Source: Nematostella vectensis
Taxonomy: Eukaryota > Cnidaria > Anthozoa > Actiniaria > Edwardsiidae
Direction of reading: 5' to 3'
DNA length: 64,000 bases
Assembly: GCF_932526225.1 (NCBI RefSeq)
Contig: NC_064035.1
Location: 3,967,501-4,031,500, forward strand
Shown here: positions 1-32,535 of the stretch, piece by piece
Position numbering within the stretch: position 1 is the stretch's first letter
How the letters are laid out: each line of letters starts with the position of its first letter
Notes under the pieces: model-generated
Databases searched by the model: none
What the model saw: the letters and a program-made list of their open reading frames with translations, nothing else
What the model was told of the DNA's origin: nothing
Program-made: the position numbers and the translations under genes

Positions 1-1931
1 TCACCAACTATACTACTACCTTTACCATCACCATCACTAACTATACTACTACCGTTACCATCACCATCACCAACTATACTACTATCGTTACCACTACCAT
101 CACCACTAACTATACTACTACCGTTACCACCACCATCACCAACTATACTACTACCTTTACCATCACCATCACCAACTATACTACTACCGTTACCACCACC
201 ATCACCACTAACTATACTACTATCGTTAACACTACCATCACCACTAACTATACTACTACCGTTACCATCACCATCACCAACTATACTACTATCGTTACCA
301 CTACCATCACCACTAACTATACTACTACCGTTACCACCACCATCACCAACTATACTACTACCGTTACCATCACCATCACCACTAACTATACTACTACCGT
401 TACCACCACCATCATCAACTATACTACTATCGTTACCACTACCATCACCACTAACTATACTACTATCGTTACCACTACCATCACCACTAACTATACTACT
501 ATCGTTACCACTACCATCACCACTAACTATACTACTATCGTTACCACTACCATCACCACTAACTATACTACTATCGTTACCACTACCATCACCACTAACT
601 ATACTACTATCGTTACCATCACCATCACCAACTATACTACTACCGTTACCACCACCATCACCAACTATACTACTACCGTTAACACTACCATCACCACTAA
701 CTATACTACTACCGTTACCACCACCATCACCACTAACTATACTACTATCGTTACCACTACCATCACCACTAACTATACTACTATCGTTACCACTACCATC
801 ACCACTAACTATACTACTATCGTTACCATCACCATCACCATCACCACTAACTATACTACTATCGTTACCATCACTATCACCAACTATACTACTACCGTTA
901 CCATCACCATCACCAACTATACTACTACCGTTACCATCACCATCACCAACTATACTACTACCGTTAACACTACCATCACCAGCTATACTACTACCGTTAC
1001 CATCACCATCACCAACTATACTACTACCGTTACCATCAGCATCACCAACTATACTACTATCGTTACCATCACCATCACCAACTATACTACTACCGTTACC
1101 ACCACCATCACCACTAACTATACTACTATCGTTAACACTACCATCACCACTAACTATACTACTATCGTTACCATCACCATCACCACTAACTATACTACTA
1201 TCGTTACCATCACCATCACCACTAACTATACTACTACCGTTAACACTACCATCACCACTAACTATACTACTATCGTTACCATCACCATCACCAGCTATAC
1301 TACTACCGTTACCATCACCATCACCAACTATACTACTACCGTTACCATCAGCATCACCAACTATACTACTACCGTTACCATCAGCATCACCAACTATACT
1401 ACTATCGTTACCATCACCATCACCAACTATACTACTACCGTTACCATCACCATCACCACTAACTATACTACTATCGTTACCACCACCATCACCAACTATA
1501 CTACTACCTTTACCATCACCATCACCAACTATACTACTACCGTTACCACCACCATCACCACTAACTATACTACTATCGTTACCATCACCATCACCAACTA
1601 TACTACTATCGTTACCATCACCATCACCACTAACTATACTACTATCGTTACCATCACCATCACCACTAACTATACTACTACCGTTAACACTACCATCACC
1701 ACTAACTATACTACTATCGTTACCATCACCATCACCAGCTATACTACTACCGTTACCATCACCATCACCAACTATACTACTACCGTTACCATCAGCATCA
1801 CCAACTATACTACTACCGTTACCATCAGCATCACCAACTATACTACTATCGTTACCATCACCATCACCAACTATACTACTACCGTTTCCATCAGCATCAC
1901 CAACTATACTAGTATCGTTACCATCACCAGC
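1..1931. repeat. 33/36-bp minisatellite
   Basis: About 55 head-to-tail units alternate between a 33-bp form (ending ACTATACTACTACCGTT) and a 36-bp form with an extra CTA codon-like step and TATCGTT. All units are multiples of three and are built from ACC/ATC/ACT triplets, so the array probably grew from a trinucleotide repeat. The array starts before the window. It lies in the direction in which the AGAP gene would continue, so it is probably intronic or downstream of that gene. Confidence 0.95.
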
Positions 1932-2285
1932 AATAGGGACTTAACAATATGAATACGGCAACGAGGACGAGGACGGTAGAAAATAATAGAATGGAATTGA
2001 GAAAATACGTTCCTAAAATATTTACAACGTTATCCGCCAAACCATGACGTGAAATTCAAAGTTTTGCAGTCTAGTGAGGACAGTGACTGCATGAGTATAA
2101 ATTCTCCTTTCTCTGTTTGCTATTTTAGAAATGAAGGTGTCGGCTTTTTTTTGTTTCTGAGAATAATGTCTAGGTATTTTCATCGAAACTAATTTGGAAT
2201 TTTTTCGATAAGCGCAGGGAAGCGCTAAAGTGTTTATCTCGGTCACGCCGTCACCGTTGTTGCATCTTTAAGCCCCTAATTTTAT
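1932..2285. other. unique spacer between two minisatellites
   Basis: Single-copy AT-rich sequence between two arrays. Short open frames occur on the minus strand, but none has splice signals or recognisable protein content. I see no gene here. Confidence 0.5.
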
Positions 2286-3290
2286 CAGCATCACAAACAA
2301 TATTATTACCATCACTGTCACCAACCATACCATCTCCGAACCACTACCATCATCAACACCATCAATACCATTATCGTACCACTACCATCATCAACACCAT
2401 CAATACCATTATCGTACCACTACCATCATCAACACCATCAATACCATTATCGTACCACTACCATCATCAACATCATCAATACCATTATCGTACCACTACC
2501 ATCATCAACACCATCAATACCATCTCCGAACCACTACCATCATCAACACCATCAATACCATTATCGTACCACTACCATCATCAACACCATCAATACCATC
2601 ATCGTACCACTACGATCATCAACACCATAAATACCATTATCGTACCACTACCATCATCAACACCATCAATACCATTATCGTACCACTACCATCATCAACA
2701 CCATCAATACCATTATCGTACCACTACCATCATCAACACCATCAATACCATTATCGTACCACTACCATCATCAACATCATCAATACCATTATCGTACCAC
2801 TACCATCATCAACACCATCAATACCATCTCCGAACCACTACCATCATCAACACCATCAATACCATTATCGTACCACTACCATCATCAACACCATAAATAC
2901 CATTATCGTACCACTACCATCATCAACACCGTCAATACCATTATCGTACCACTACCATCATCAACACCATCAATACCATTATCGTACCACTACCATCATC
3001 AACACCATCAATACCATTATCGTACCACTACCATCATCAACACCATCAATACCATTATCGTACCACTACCATCATCAACACCATCAATACCATTATCGTA
3101 CCACTACCATCACACCATCACTTACAATACCATCACCAGTACTAAAACCATAACCGTCATAAACACCATTACCATCGACCATCGCCATCACCAGTACTAT
3201 CAACGAGGTACCATCATTTTCAACACCATCACCATCATAATACATAGATACCATCGCCACCGTCATTTTAACATATATCACCGTATATCA
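2286..3290. repeat. 38-bp minisatellite, degenerating at its right end
   Basis: A 38-bp unit (ACCATTATCGTACCACTACC plus ATCATCAACACCATCAAT) repeats almost perfectly to about 3110. It then decays into irregular ACC/ATC-rich sequence up to about 3290. A variant unit with CTCCGAACC in place of TTATCGTACC recurs at about 2330, 2525 and 2826, which suggests blocks of units were copied together. The composition resembles the array at position 1, so the two may share an origin. Confidence 0.93.
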
Positions 3291-3519
3291 TTTCAATGAT
3301 CCTCCACTACCACCCTTATAATACTTTTGATGTCCTTTTTTACAGCATTCGTGTGAGTGTGGGGCTGGCACAGGTCTGTTTCTTATTGTGCTATCATCTG
3401 TCATTATTATCATCCGGGCTTACCGGGTGTGCATCTGGGGTTCTGTGTACCTGGATAGCTTTGGAGAGGAGGACCGCGACTTGAGGTGAGTCCAATCGGC
3501 TTGAAGTCTGGACATGTAG

Positions 3520-3762
3520 GTAATGGTTGAAGGTGTGACCTCGCAGGCAATGGTTAAAGATCTGGACTTAAAGGAAATGGATGAAGGTTTGACTTTCCAG
3601 ACAATGGTTGAAGGTCTGAACTTAAAGGAAATGGTTGAATATTCGACTGTGCTAGAAATGGTTAAAGGTACCTTGCAGGCAATATTTGAAGGTCTGAGTT
3701 TGTGGGAGATGTTTGAACGTCTGGAGTTGCAGGAAATGGTTGAATTGGTTAAACGTCTATAA
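3520..3762. repeat. imperfect ~33-bp tandem repeat
   Basis: Seven or eight diverged units share the core AATGGTTGAAGGTCTGGA. Because units are near multiples of three, both strands stay open for 79-118 codons here. I read these frames as consequences of the repeat and not as genes. Confidence 0.65.
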
Positions 3763-3966
3763 GATATTATAGGCATACGTTTCGCATTTGTCCCCTGTCT
3801 CTACTCTAGCTTGGTAAACTATCTCTTTTTCAAGGCATTCCCCGTTTAAAGGACATTCTTCCCTTTTCTTACAATCACATTTCCTATGGTCCTCCATCTG
3901 CTCGTTGTCCCTTCTATTCAAAATGATCTTATTGTGCCCATCGATTAATTGTTTTACATTTGGCAT
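3760..3966 (-). pseudogene. retroelement fragment (GIY-YIG-type pol tail)
   Basis: The minus-strand frame of 69 codons contains a cysteine pattern (CDCKKREECPLNGECLEK, then VYQARVE and ETYAY). This resembles the conserved lead-in to the GIY-YIG endonuclease of Penelope-like and related retroelements, where a CxC...CPLxGxCL motif precedes VYxATV and ETYIG. The GIY-YIG core itself would follow but is missing: the frame stops at the point where the YIG motif should begin. No reverse transcriptase is visible upstream. It is a decayed 3' fragment. Assignment to a particular element class is from recalled family patterns and was not searched. Confidence 0.5.
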
Positions 3967-7040
<3,074 letters not shown>

Positions 7041-8157
7041 CACAAAATGACCCCCATCCCCCCTTGCACCATTACTACACTACTTCACACCACCAAATGA
7101 CCCCCCATCACCCCTTGCACCATCACTACACTCCTTCACACCACCAAATGACCCCCCCATCCCCCCTTGCACCATCACTACACTCCTTCACACCACCAAA
7201 TGACCCCCCCATCACCCCTTGCACCATCACTACACTCCTTCACACCACCAAATGACCCCCCATCCCCCCTTGCACCATCACTACACTACTTCACACCACC
7301 AAATGACCCCCCATCACCCCCTTGCACCATCACTACACTCCTTTACACCACCAAATGACCCCCCATCACCCCTTGCACCATCACTACACTACTCCACACC
7401 ACCAAATGACCCCCCATCCCCCCTTGCACCATCACTACACTACTTCACACCACCAAATGACCCCCCATCCCCCCTTGCACCATCACTACACTCCTTTACA
7501 CCACCAAATGACCCCCCATCACCCCTTGCACCATCACTACACTACTCCACACCACCAAATGACCCCCCATCCCCCCTTGCACCATCACTACACTACTTCA
7601 CACCACCAAATGACCCCCCCATCCCCCATCACTACACTCCTTCACACCACCAAATGACCCCCCATCCCCCATCACTACACTCCTTCACATCACCAAATGA
7701 CCCCCCATCCCCCATCACTACACTACTTCACACCACCAAATGACCCCCACCCCCCCTTGCACCATCACTACACTCCTTCACACCACCAAATGACCCCCCA
7801 TCCCCCATCACTACACCCCTTTCACACCACCAAATGACCCCCCATCCCCCATCACTACACTCCTTCACACCACCAAATGACCCCCCATCCCCCCTTGCAC
7901 CATCACTTCACTCCTTCACACCACCAAATGACCCCCCATCCCCCCTTGCACCATCACTACACTCCTTCACACCACCAAATGACCCCCCATCCCCCATCAC
8001 TACACTCCTTCACACCACCAAATGAACCTCCCATCCCCCATCACTACACTACTTCACGCCACCAAATGACCCCCCATCCCCCCATCCCCCATCACTACAC
8101 TACTTCACACCACCAAATGACCCCCCATCCCCCATCACTACACTACTTCACACCACA
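7041..8157. repeat. 51/42-bp minisatellite
   Basis: About 23 units with the core CACCACCAAATGACCCCCCA, in a long form (with CCTTGCAC, about 51 bp) and a short form lacking that segment (about 42 bp). The plus strand is devoid of stops over long stretches (174 codons, His/Pro/Ser-rich) only because of the repeat. Strand asymmetry is marked: the plus strand has almost no G. Confidence 0.95.
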
Positions 8158-8774
8158 AAGAGTGTCGTGCGGCGGCATGAAGATTCATTACCTTGACGAT
8201 GAGGGAGTTGGTTTTTCCCTATTGCCTATCCTTCCCTCCCAGATACTATTTGCCAATGAATTGCCGATTGAGCACATGACGGCCGTCACCTCTGATCTGT
8301 AGGGGTAAACCATGTACGTCATTGACAAATAAATGAGGCAAGCAAAATTTAAAAATATATAAATATAATTGAGATACTCTAGTAGACAGTGGGAGATACA
8401 TAGTGGAACAGGCTTCGTCTCTGAAGCAAGAGGACCAGGTCAGGTCAACTTGGGACTTTTTCAGAGGTGTAAAAACCTGGCTCTCTACATTTGGGACTGT
8501 GAGTCCCTTGTCTTCTTGGTTAAGCCGGAAGTTCCGTCTCTCACGGCACATCATTAACCTGTATTGGGAGATGGGGGGACATAAAAGAATCGCTGGAGAT
8601 GCTGCCCTGTGGTACCATCTAAAGTGCCAATGCTTACATTCTAGCTCACACTCATGATTGTAAACTGCATGGAACGGTCGGTAAAGTCAGTTACATGTAA
8701 AGCGCATTTGATCACGACTCACAATGTTTAAGTGCTTTTAAACACTTAATACTTAACATTTCCTTATAAACTTA

Positions 8775-25850
<17,076 letters not shown>

Positions 25851-26456
25851 AGCTTTGCTACTACGATGGTGCTATGTCGGCACAGACATATTATCATTTG
25901 GTTCACTCAATCGACCAACTTGGAACCTCGATTGGTTTTGAGGTTAAAAGGTTCTTCAGCTGTTTTGCCACCAGGCCGCCTGGACAATTTTTCCCTATGA
26001 GGGAGGGGGAGTGGGCGCCCTTTCCGGAAACGGAAGTCATGTTTTGGTGTTTGGATGATGTGTCAGCTTAGGAAATCGAATTAAACGAAAGGAAGCACTA
26101 ATCGCGTTTCGTGCTTGAACTCTAGGGTAGATAGGAATCCATCTTTAAGACTAGGGGCTGAACCTTCAAGGTGGTATACTTTTGCAGTAAGTCGGACAAT
26201 GGCCAGCTAGCAGCCTTACATTAGCATCCCATCAGAGCTATTATTCTACGTCTGATAAAATAATGTGAATACACAAATATTCATTTGATTGTCAGAAGCT
26301 CGAGCTACAACCCTACCCCCCACTCCCCCTTACCCCCGCTTTAACCGCTGAGCAATGAGGCAGTGCGAGAGGGCGCGCATCCACGCGTAAAAAACGACTT
26401 AAAATTGTTCAAACGACTGAGATGTTTCTGTAGCCAAACAAGGGTGGTATGAAGAT
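25851..26456. promoter_or_regulatory. shared divergent promoter region of AGAP and rolling-stone gene
   Basis: The AGAP start (minus, 25850) and the proposed rolling-stone start (plus, 26457) are about 600 bp apart and point away from each other, so both promoters must lie here or very near, unless either gene has an upstream non-coding exon. No TATA box or named factor site could be assigned with confidence. Confidence 0.4.
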
Positions 26457-28896
26457 ATGTTCGAAGTGCTGCATCCTGACAACCTAAAGCTTAGGTTTCC
26501 TCTGGTTTCTGCTTTCACGACCTCGCCAGTAAGTCAGTGAATACATAACATACACTGTCTTAAAAATTGTTGCGAAGTTAAAAGAAGTCGTTTGCCATGT
26601 TGTCTTTTTGATATATATTTTTTTTAACATCCCCGTATTTCATTAAGCAAGAGATATTAAAATTTTGTTTTAGTATAAATAGTATATGATGTCTTCGGAA
26701 TGATTTTCAGACAAATCATATTACCATAAATTATAGTTTAAAAAAGCATTTCAGAAAAGGGAGCAAAAATCTATACTCATCATCAGTACTGCGTGAATTA
26801 TTGTTGTACATGCATGTGTTTCTTGGTAAATTGAGTTCAAGCGTATTCCATAGTTCTAAATTTGGGCTTTACTTGGCGCTAAATAATCAAAATAATAACG
26901 TTCATTTGCCCAAAGGTCACGGTCTGTGCCGATAAAACGTTAGGTCATATTTGTTTTTGGCGGGAAGCTTCGAACACTGGCTGTTGCGAGACAGTCGTCG
27001 TTAGAGGCCCTGGGCTGGTTTATATTTAGTCGAGAGCTTGACTGGAATACTTGAATGTTATTTTTGAGATAACATCGGAAAAAACTTTGAATGGATTGTA
27101 ATACACGCGCCAACGCTTTTATGAATATAGTATTCTTTTATTTTAGAACGTTTAATTTTGGCTATGGAAATGTTAAATTTTAGTTTCTATGAAAATATTA
27201 TACCCGATGAATCGTTAGAAAATAATTCAAAAAAAAAAGTTCAAAAGAAACTCCACATCAAATCGACTTTGACCACTCGCAAGTGCCCGACTCATACGTC
27301 ACTCCTGCTAAGCCAAATCTTAGTCTAGCCTGCGAGCCGGCCCTCGTTCGGGCTTATTCGGAAATGTTTTGTTTTCGAAAATTGGGGATTCTATGGATCG
27401 CGAAAAAATGCACCATCGCCTCAGCGCACCTCGGCCTTCACGCGCGATAAATGATGGCCGGCTTGCATGTGCTAATTGTCTATTTGCATTCGGACACATA
27501 ATATATCGGGTTTAACGTTGATTTAGACGACGTCACACTAAACGAGTCGCGCTCAACAGGTTGCGAGTATTCAAAGTTGACTTGATGTGGAGTTTACTGT
27601 GTTGCACAAAATACAAACAATATGATACACTCTTTTTTTTATAAAAACTTCTTATTTTCAGTTGAGGCTGGGCCGTTCTTATTTTTTGGACATTTTGAGG
27701 CTGAAAATGTTGAATATAATACCCAATGAATTATTAGGAAGAGGATTACCTTAATGATCAATAGCAATAATAAGGTTGTTACTATAATGAGAACAGTTTG
27801 ATTCTGCATTTTAGAACGAAACAGGACTAAAAAAGAAAAAGAATTACGGCTATCTGAGCCTCGGCATGTTCTTAGCATGTTCTTAAAAATTTGTGAAATC
27901 TCGGGCTGGATGTTCTTATAAAAAATGTTCTTATAAAAAAAGAGTGTATTCGAATTGGTACATCAGAAGCTCGGCGTTTGAAGCGGTGTCGTGCTTGTCA
28001 TGCAGAACGACTGGTGCAGCCGTGATTAGTGCCGTGCCGAACTTAGTTGATTCAGACGTCGAACTGTTCATGTGCCCAATCCAAGCAATTAAGTAATCTT
28101 TTTTGTCTTTCAGTGGCTTCCGCTTTGTGCATTCGCTATGTATCGGCTGGTTATCGGTATATACTGCCTGGCATGGATGATGTTCGTTGAGACTGACGAG
28201 GGGTATAAATGGTTCCTCTACATCAATCACTGGAATTTCCTAGCACTCAGTCTCTACTTCATATTGGCTGGCGTGCTGTCAATCATGTTCATCATATCAC
28301 CGGAAGGACAGGGCTACCAAGCCGCCGGGGAGTGGGGGGACAGATGGGAGCCGTATATCGTGGGTTTGTCCGACGATGTCCGAGAGAAAAAGAGCGGCTG
28401 GACCATCCCAATAGAGAATAGCCTGATCCACGATTATAACCATATTGATCGGCTAAGCTTCCCTCATAAGTGTCTGTGGGTGGTGTTTACCGTTGCGACT
28501 GTAGGGTCCATACAATCTTCACTTGTCTATTGGTGCATCCTACGCGAAAATACAGACGTCAGCGGTTACAACGTAACCTTTTTCATCGTCAACTCGATAT
28601 TTGTGGTGATTGAGCTTCTACTTAGTAATATGCCGGTAGTTCCGCTGCACATCGCGTATGCACATGCCTTTCAGTCTACTTATATTCTGTCTACTGTCGT
28701 GTACTGGGCCTCCGGGGGAACAAGCATTGAGGGAAAGGACTATATCTACCATGCCATGGACTACTCCGAGCGCCCAGCCATGGCGGTGCTTACAGCTTTC
28801 CTCTCCTTGCTACTGTTTCAGCCTCTAGCGCAGCTAATGTGTTATCTGCTATGCAAATTACGGGTCTGTATGATTTTAAAATATTTGTATGAGTAG
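26457..28896 (+). CDS. rost: rolling-stone-like multipass membrane protein
   Basis: Two exons, 26457-26528 and 28114-28896, joined in phase 0 (donor CCA/GTAAGT, acceptor TTTCAG/TGG), give 284 residues. The join reads TTSP-WLPLCAFAMYRLVIG, which matches the family pattern of an SPW segment before the first membrane helix. Six hydrophobic segments follow: about 27-47, 55-80 (NHWNFLALSLYFILAGVLSI), the segment with SSLVYW, VTFFIVNSIFVVIELLLS, the segment ending VVYWASGG, and a last one near the C-terminus. KWFLYINHW, VYWASGGT and KDYIYHAMDYS are family hallmarks. Drosophila rolling stone acts in myoblast fusion; the function in other animals is not established. The start could instead lie in an upstream exon, because a possible acceptor (CTGTAG) occurs at 26433 with an in-frame stop just before it. 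Confidence 0.82.
27248..27595. mobile_element. MITE with ~40-bp inverted repeats, 348 bp
   Basis: Left end AAACTCCACATCAAATCGAC and right end GTTGACTTGATGTGGAGTTT are inverted repeats. Similarity continues inward through ACTTTGA..ACTCGCAA and CGACTC/GAGTCG. No open frame of note. Lies in the rolling-stone intron, 32 bp from a second, unrelated MITE. Confidence 0.75.
27628..27946. mobile_element. MITE copy 1, CACTCTTTTTT family
   Basis: Inverted ends CACTCTTTTTTTT and AAAAAAAGAGTG are flanked by TA on both sides, as in Tc1/mariner-type insertions. A subterminal ATGTTCTTATAAAAA motif is duplicated at the right end. The interior shares long segments with a second copy at 38297 (GATTCTGCATTTTAGAAC, CTATCTGAGC, TTAGCATGTTCTTAAAA). 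It ends 167 bp before rolling-stone exon 2. Confidence 0.8.
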
Positions 28897-29050
28897 TATA
28901 AACAGCCATTTTTACTCCTCCTGTTTATCATCACAGTGCAAAGTGAACGATGATTCTTTAGTAGACATCACTTGCTCTTGGTAGAAGACTGATCTAATAT
29001 AACATTTATATAGTTGATGTTCATTGTAATATTTCACGACCTAACGTAAA
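28897..29050. other. 3' flank of rolling-stone gene
   Basis: Likely 3' UTR. No AATAAA within the first 150 bp; the nearest clear one is at 29555-29560. Confidence 0.35.
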
Positions 29051-29286
29051 TGTGTAGTTGCAGAAAATATCCATACCTCCCCCATTGCGGGGATTGGAAA
29101 TTCCAAGGAGGTGGGGGGTTCAAACGCCCAGAAATTTCCAGAGGGTAAGGGGGGTAAAATGCCCTTTTTCCTTAACAGTTACTGTATTGATTTTTTTCCA
29201 GGGGGTTGGAAATTCCAGAGGGGTGGGGGGTCATACCTCAGACCCCCTCAATAGGGGGGGGTATGGATATTTTCTGGAACTACACA
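29051..29286. mobile_element. MITE with 27-bp inverted repeats, 236 bp
   Basis: Left TGTGTAGTTGCAGAAAATAT and right ATATTTTCTGGAACTACACA form an inverted repeat with one mismatch, continuing into CCATACC/GGTATGG. The interior consists of G/C-run blocks around GGAAATTCC repeated three times (GGGGATTGGAAATTCC and GGGGTTGGAAATTCC among them). No coding capacity. Confidence 0.8.
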
Positions 29287-29610
29287 ATCTTTGTTATTTA
29301 CGATTAGTAAAAGCAACTTTTTGCTTCAAATGCAATTATTTGGAAAAATAGCCTGCAATGTCTTGCGCCATTTTGTTTGTGTTTATTATGAAGTATAGAT
29401 GCAGTAGATAACACGATGAAGTATGTTTAACAATTAGACTTACAAGTTCGATCTCATCGTACAATCTCGAAGCGCCTAGTTAACTATTTGACTCAGAAAA
29501 CGAGAACTAGTAGTCTCGTTGTTTTAGGATAAACCCACTCACATACTACCTTCAAATAAATGACGATTTTAATAATTCTCAATAATAACTGCTTTTGGCG
29601 CCGCTTTTTC

Positions 29611-30003
29611 GCTACGGTAGCCAAACAAATTGCGAGATTCGTGATAGTATGCGAGTGGATTTAAGCTGCTCACTATCCATGGCTCAATATATAGTGAGTA
29701 CGGTAGCCAAACAAATTGCGAGATTCGTGATAGTATGCGAGTGGATTTAAGCTGCTTACTATCCATGGCTCAATAGATAGTGAGTACGGTAGCCAAACAA
29801 ATTGCGAGATTCGTGATAGTATGCGAGTGGATTTAAGCTGCTCACTATCCATGGCTCAATAGATAGTGAGTACGGTAGCCAAATTGCGAGATTCGTGATA
29901 GTATGCGAGTGGATTTAAGCTGCTCACTATCCATGGCTCAATAGATAGTGAGTACGGTAGCCAAACAAATTGCGAGATTCGTGATAGTATGCGAGTGGAT
30001 TTA
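29611..30003. repeat. 86-bp tandem repeat, about 4.6 copies
   Basis: Units begin CGGTAGCCAAACAAATTGCG at 29615, 29701, 29787 and 29873 (exact 86-bp spacing). One unit lacks five bases, so the next begins at 29954. Each unit contains ATAGATAGTGAG and CTCACTATCCATGG, giving local palindromes. The array is followed by a TATAG-rich simple repeat to about 30052. Confidence 0.93.
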
Positions 30004-30059
30004 TACTAGTATAGTATGGTATGGTATAGTATAGGATAGTATAGTATAGTATATAACAG

Positions 30060-31490
30060 TAAGTGAAATAGTGGTATTACTGTATTTTCCCCCGGTAACT
30101 CGATAAAAGGAAACAGAAATCACCAAGTCTATTTTGTTACAACGATAAATTGAACCTCTTTAGAAAAGTGAAATGAATCCTAAAAGCAGTTACTGAACTG
30201 ATTCTTTTGCGTTTCAACTTTTTTGGTTATGATTCTTTTGCGTTTCAACTTGTTTGGTTATATTAAAAAATCATTTTCGTTCAGGTGGCAACCCCTCGTA
30301 GGAACCGTCTCGAAGGGGGGGGGGGATTGGGGGCTCTCCGTACGCTACGAGAGGGGCGGGCCTGGAACCGAGCATAGGAATAAATTCACGAGAGACAAGA
30401 TCCATAGTCTTTTATTGGTTGTAAACCTCAACAATACCCAAAATAAACAAGAATTATTCATGAACGTAGACAAAAAATCATTTCCCCCCAAATAAAGAAA
30501 ATACATCCTGCTGTGGTGGATTAATAGCAGGTTCTAAAGGCCTTAAAATACCAGAAATATAATCCAATATTCTATGCCCTCTTGCATATGATATTCAATT
30601 CAGACTCCATTCAAACACGCACAATACCCTGTTGCACTATTATAAGCCCCGTTCGAACAGCGCCAATGCTGCGAGAACATGCACCATTACCGGCGCTGTT
30701 TGTACGCCATGTTGGCAGGTGCTGCGAGTAGCAAGCATTGCCTTTGTCGCGCAGTTAGCTGAGCGAGGCGGTGACTGCAAGTCATGCTGGGGCTGTTTAC
30801 AAGGTGCAGTAGATGCGAGATTAGGCCTAGAGCATTTATCATTTACAGTGTCCCTCGGAGCTGTTATAGACTAGTCCGGCTACAATCTTCCTCGATATAA
30901 CAGGCCTTTGAATGTGAATGTTAAAGCCGATGGCAAGAAAATCAAAAGCTGGTCTTACCCAGACAAATTTTGGAGTTAATTTGATAAAAACTAGCAAGCG
31001 ATATTCGATTATAGTTACAGATACCCCTATTTATCTTGCTTTCGCCGTCCACAATTTTACTTTTTTCTGGTGCAATACTTGCAACAGGTTTTCCTGTATT
31101 AGTCGGATTCATTCAATGAAAATATTATCTCAATGAAAATATTATCTCACGTAAAATATTATCTCACGTATTATGCGTTGAATTGTAAACTTTCTACTAA
31201 AATAGTCTAATTTCTTAACGAATGCATTTTAAATATAAATATCTAGTGTCCCCAAAACATGGACATATCTTCCTTTACGGAGTTTCATTAAATATGTCAT
31301 TTCAAATAATTATCATTTATCAGCGTTTGATGATCATTACAACCCATTCGCTTTCAATGAGCGCTGAATTGAATTTATGATAGTCCCCTCAGAATCAGTA
31401 TTCAAAATAGATTTCTTACAAAATTATTATTTTCTGCCGGTACTATTGTAACCACTTTCGCATTTAGTCTCCAAATAAATCGATCCCATT
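30060..31490. other. intergenic spacer
   Basis: No convincing gene. A G-run lies at about 30317-30325. A GC-rich stretch at 30640-30860 keeps an 80-codon frame open but has no conserved content. AATATTATCTCA is repeated three times at about 31125-31165. Confidence 0.5.
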
Positions 31491-31496
31491 AGGAGT

Positions 31497-32485
31497 ACGT
31501 TGCTTGTCCATTAGGTGGCGATTTTGTTGCTTGTCCATTAGGTGGCAATTTGTTTGCTTGTCCATTAGTTGTCGATTTTGTTGCATGTTCATTAGGTGTC
31601 GATTTTGTTGCTTGTCCATTAGGTGGCAATTTGTTTGCTTGTCCATTAGTTGTCGATTTTGTTGCTTGTCCATTAGGTGGCGATTTTGTTGCTTGTCCAT
31701 TAGGTGGCAATTTGTTTGCTTGTCCATTAGTTGTCGATTTTGTTGCATGTTCATTAGGTGGCGATTTTGTTGCTTGTCCATTAGGTGGCAATTTGTTTGC
31801 TTGTCCATTAGTTGTCGATTTTGTTGCTTGTCCATTAGGTGGCGATTTTGTTGCATGTCCATTAGGTGGCGATTTTGTTGCCTGTTTATTAGGTGGTGAT
31901 TTTGTTGCGTGTCCATTAGGTAGCGATTTTGTTGCTTGTCCATTAGGTGGCAATTTGTTTGCTTGTCCATTAGTTGTCGATTTTGTTGCATGTTCATTAG
32001 GTGTCGATTTTGTTGCTTGTCCATTAGGTGGCGATTTTGCTGCGTGTCCATTAGGTGGCGATTTTGTTGCCTGTTTATTAGGTGGCAATTTTGTTGCGTG
32101 TCCATTAGGTAGCGATTTTGTTGCTTGTCCATTAGGTGGCAATTTTGTTGCTTGTCCATTAGGTGGCAATTATGTTGCTTGTCCATTAGGTGGCGATTTT
32201 GTTGCATGTCCATTAGGTGGCGATTTTGTTGCCTGTTTATTAGGTGGTGATTTTGTTGCTTGTCCATTAGGTGGCAATTTTGTTGCTTGTCCATTAGGTG
32301 GCAATTTTGTTGCTTGTCCATTAGGTGGCAATTTTGTTGCTTGTCCATTAGGTGGCAATTTTGTTGCTTGTCCATTAGGTGGCAATTTTGTGGCTTGTCC
32401 ATTAGGTGGCAATTTTGTTGCTTGTCCATTAGGTGGCAATTTTGTTGCTTGTCCATTAGGTGGCATTGATTTTGTTGCTTGTCCG
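31497..32485. repeat. 27-bp minisatellite in the ZIP 3' UTR
   Basis: About 36 units of TTGCTTGTCCATTAGGTGGC-AATTTTG. Unit variants (GTCGATTTTG, CATGTTCATT, CCTGTTTATT) recur in the same order, so multi-unit blocks have been copied. The unit length is nine codons and lacks stops in several frames, hence 355- and 360-codon frames on opposite strands. The array begins about 50 bp after the ZIP stop codon. Three variant units carry TTTATT (31885-31890, 32074-32079, 32236-32241), which is AATAAA on the transcribed minus strand. Confidence 0.95.
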
Positions 32486-32535
32486 ATTTTGTTGGACCAA
32501 AAAGGAGACTCAGGCGAGCGGTTACCGGCAACTCG

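Noticed and set aside
1-3110. CRISPR-like array of regularly spaced repeats
   Set aside because: Units are contiguous with no unique spacers, in a eukaryotic intron-rich context; these are minisatellites.
7064-8302. His/Pro-rich protein from the 51-bp array
   Set aside because: Frames exist only inside the array and have no conserved flank or splice pattern.
8246-8554. Next AGAP exon on the minus strand
   Set aside because: The frame shows none of the expected ArfGAP sequence and lacks an acceptor in the required phase.
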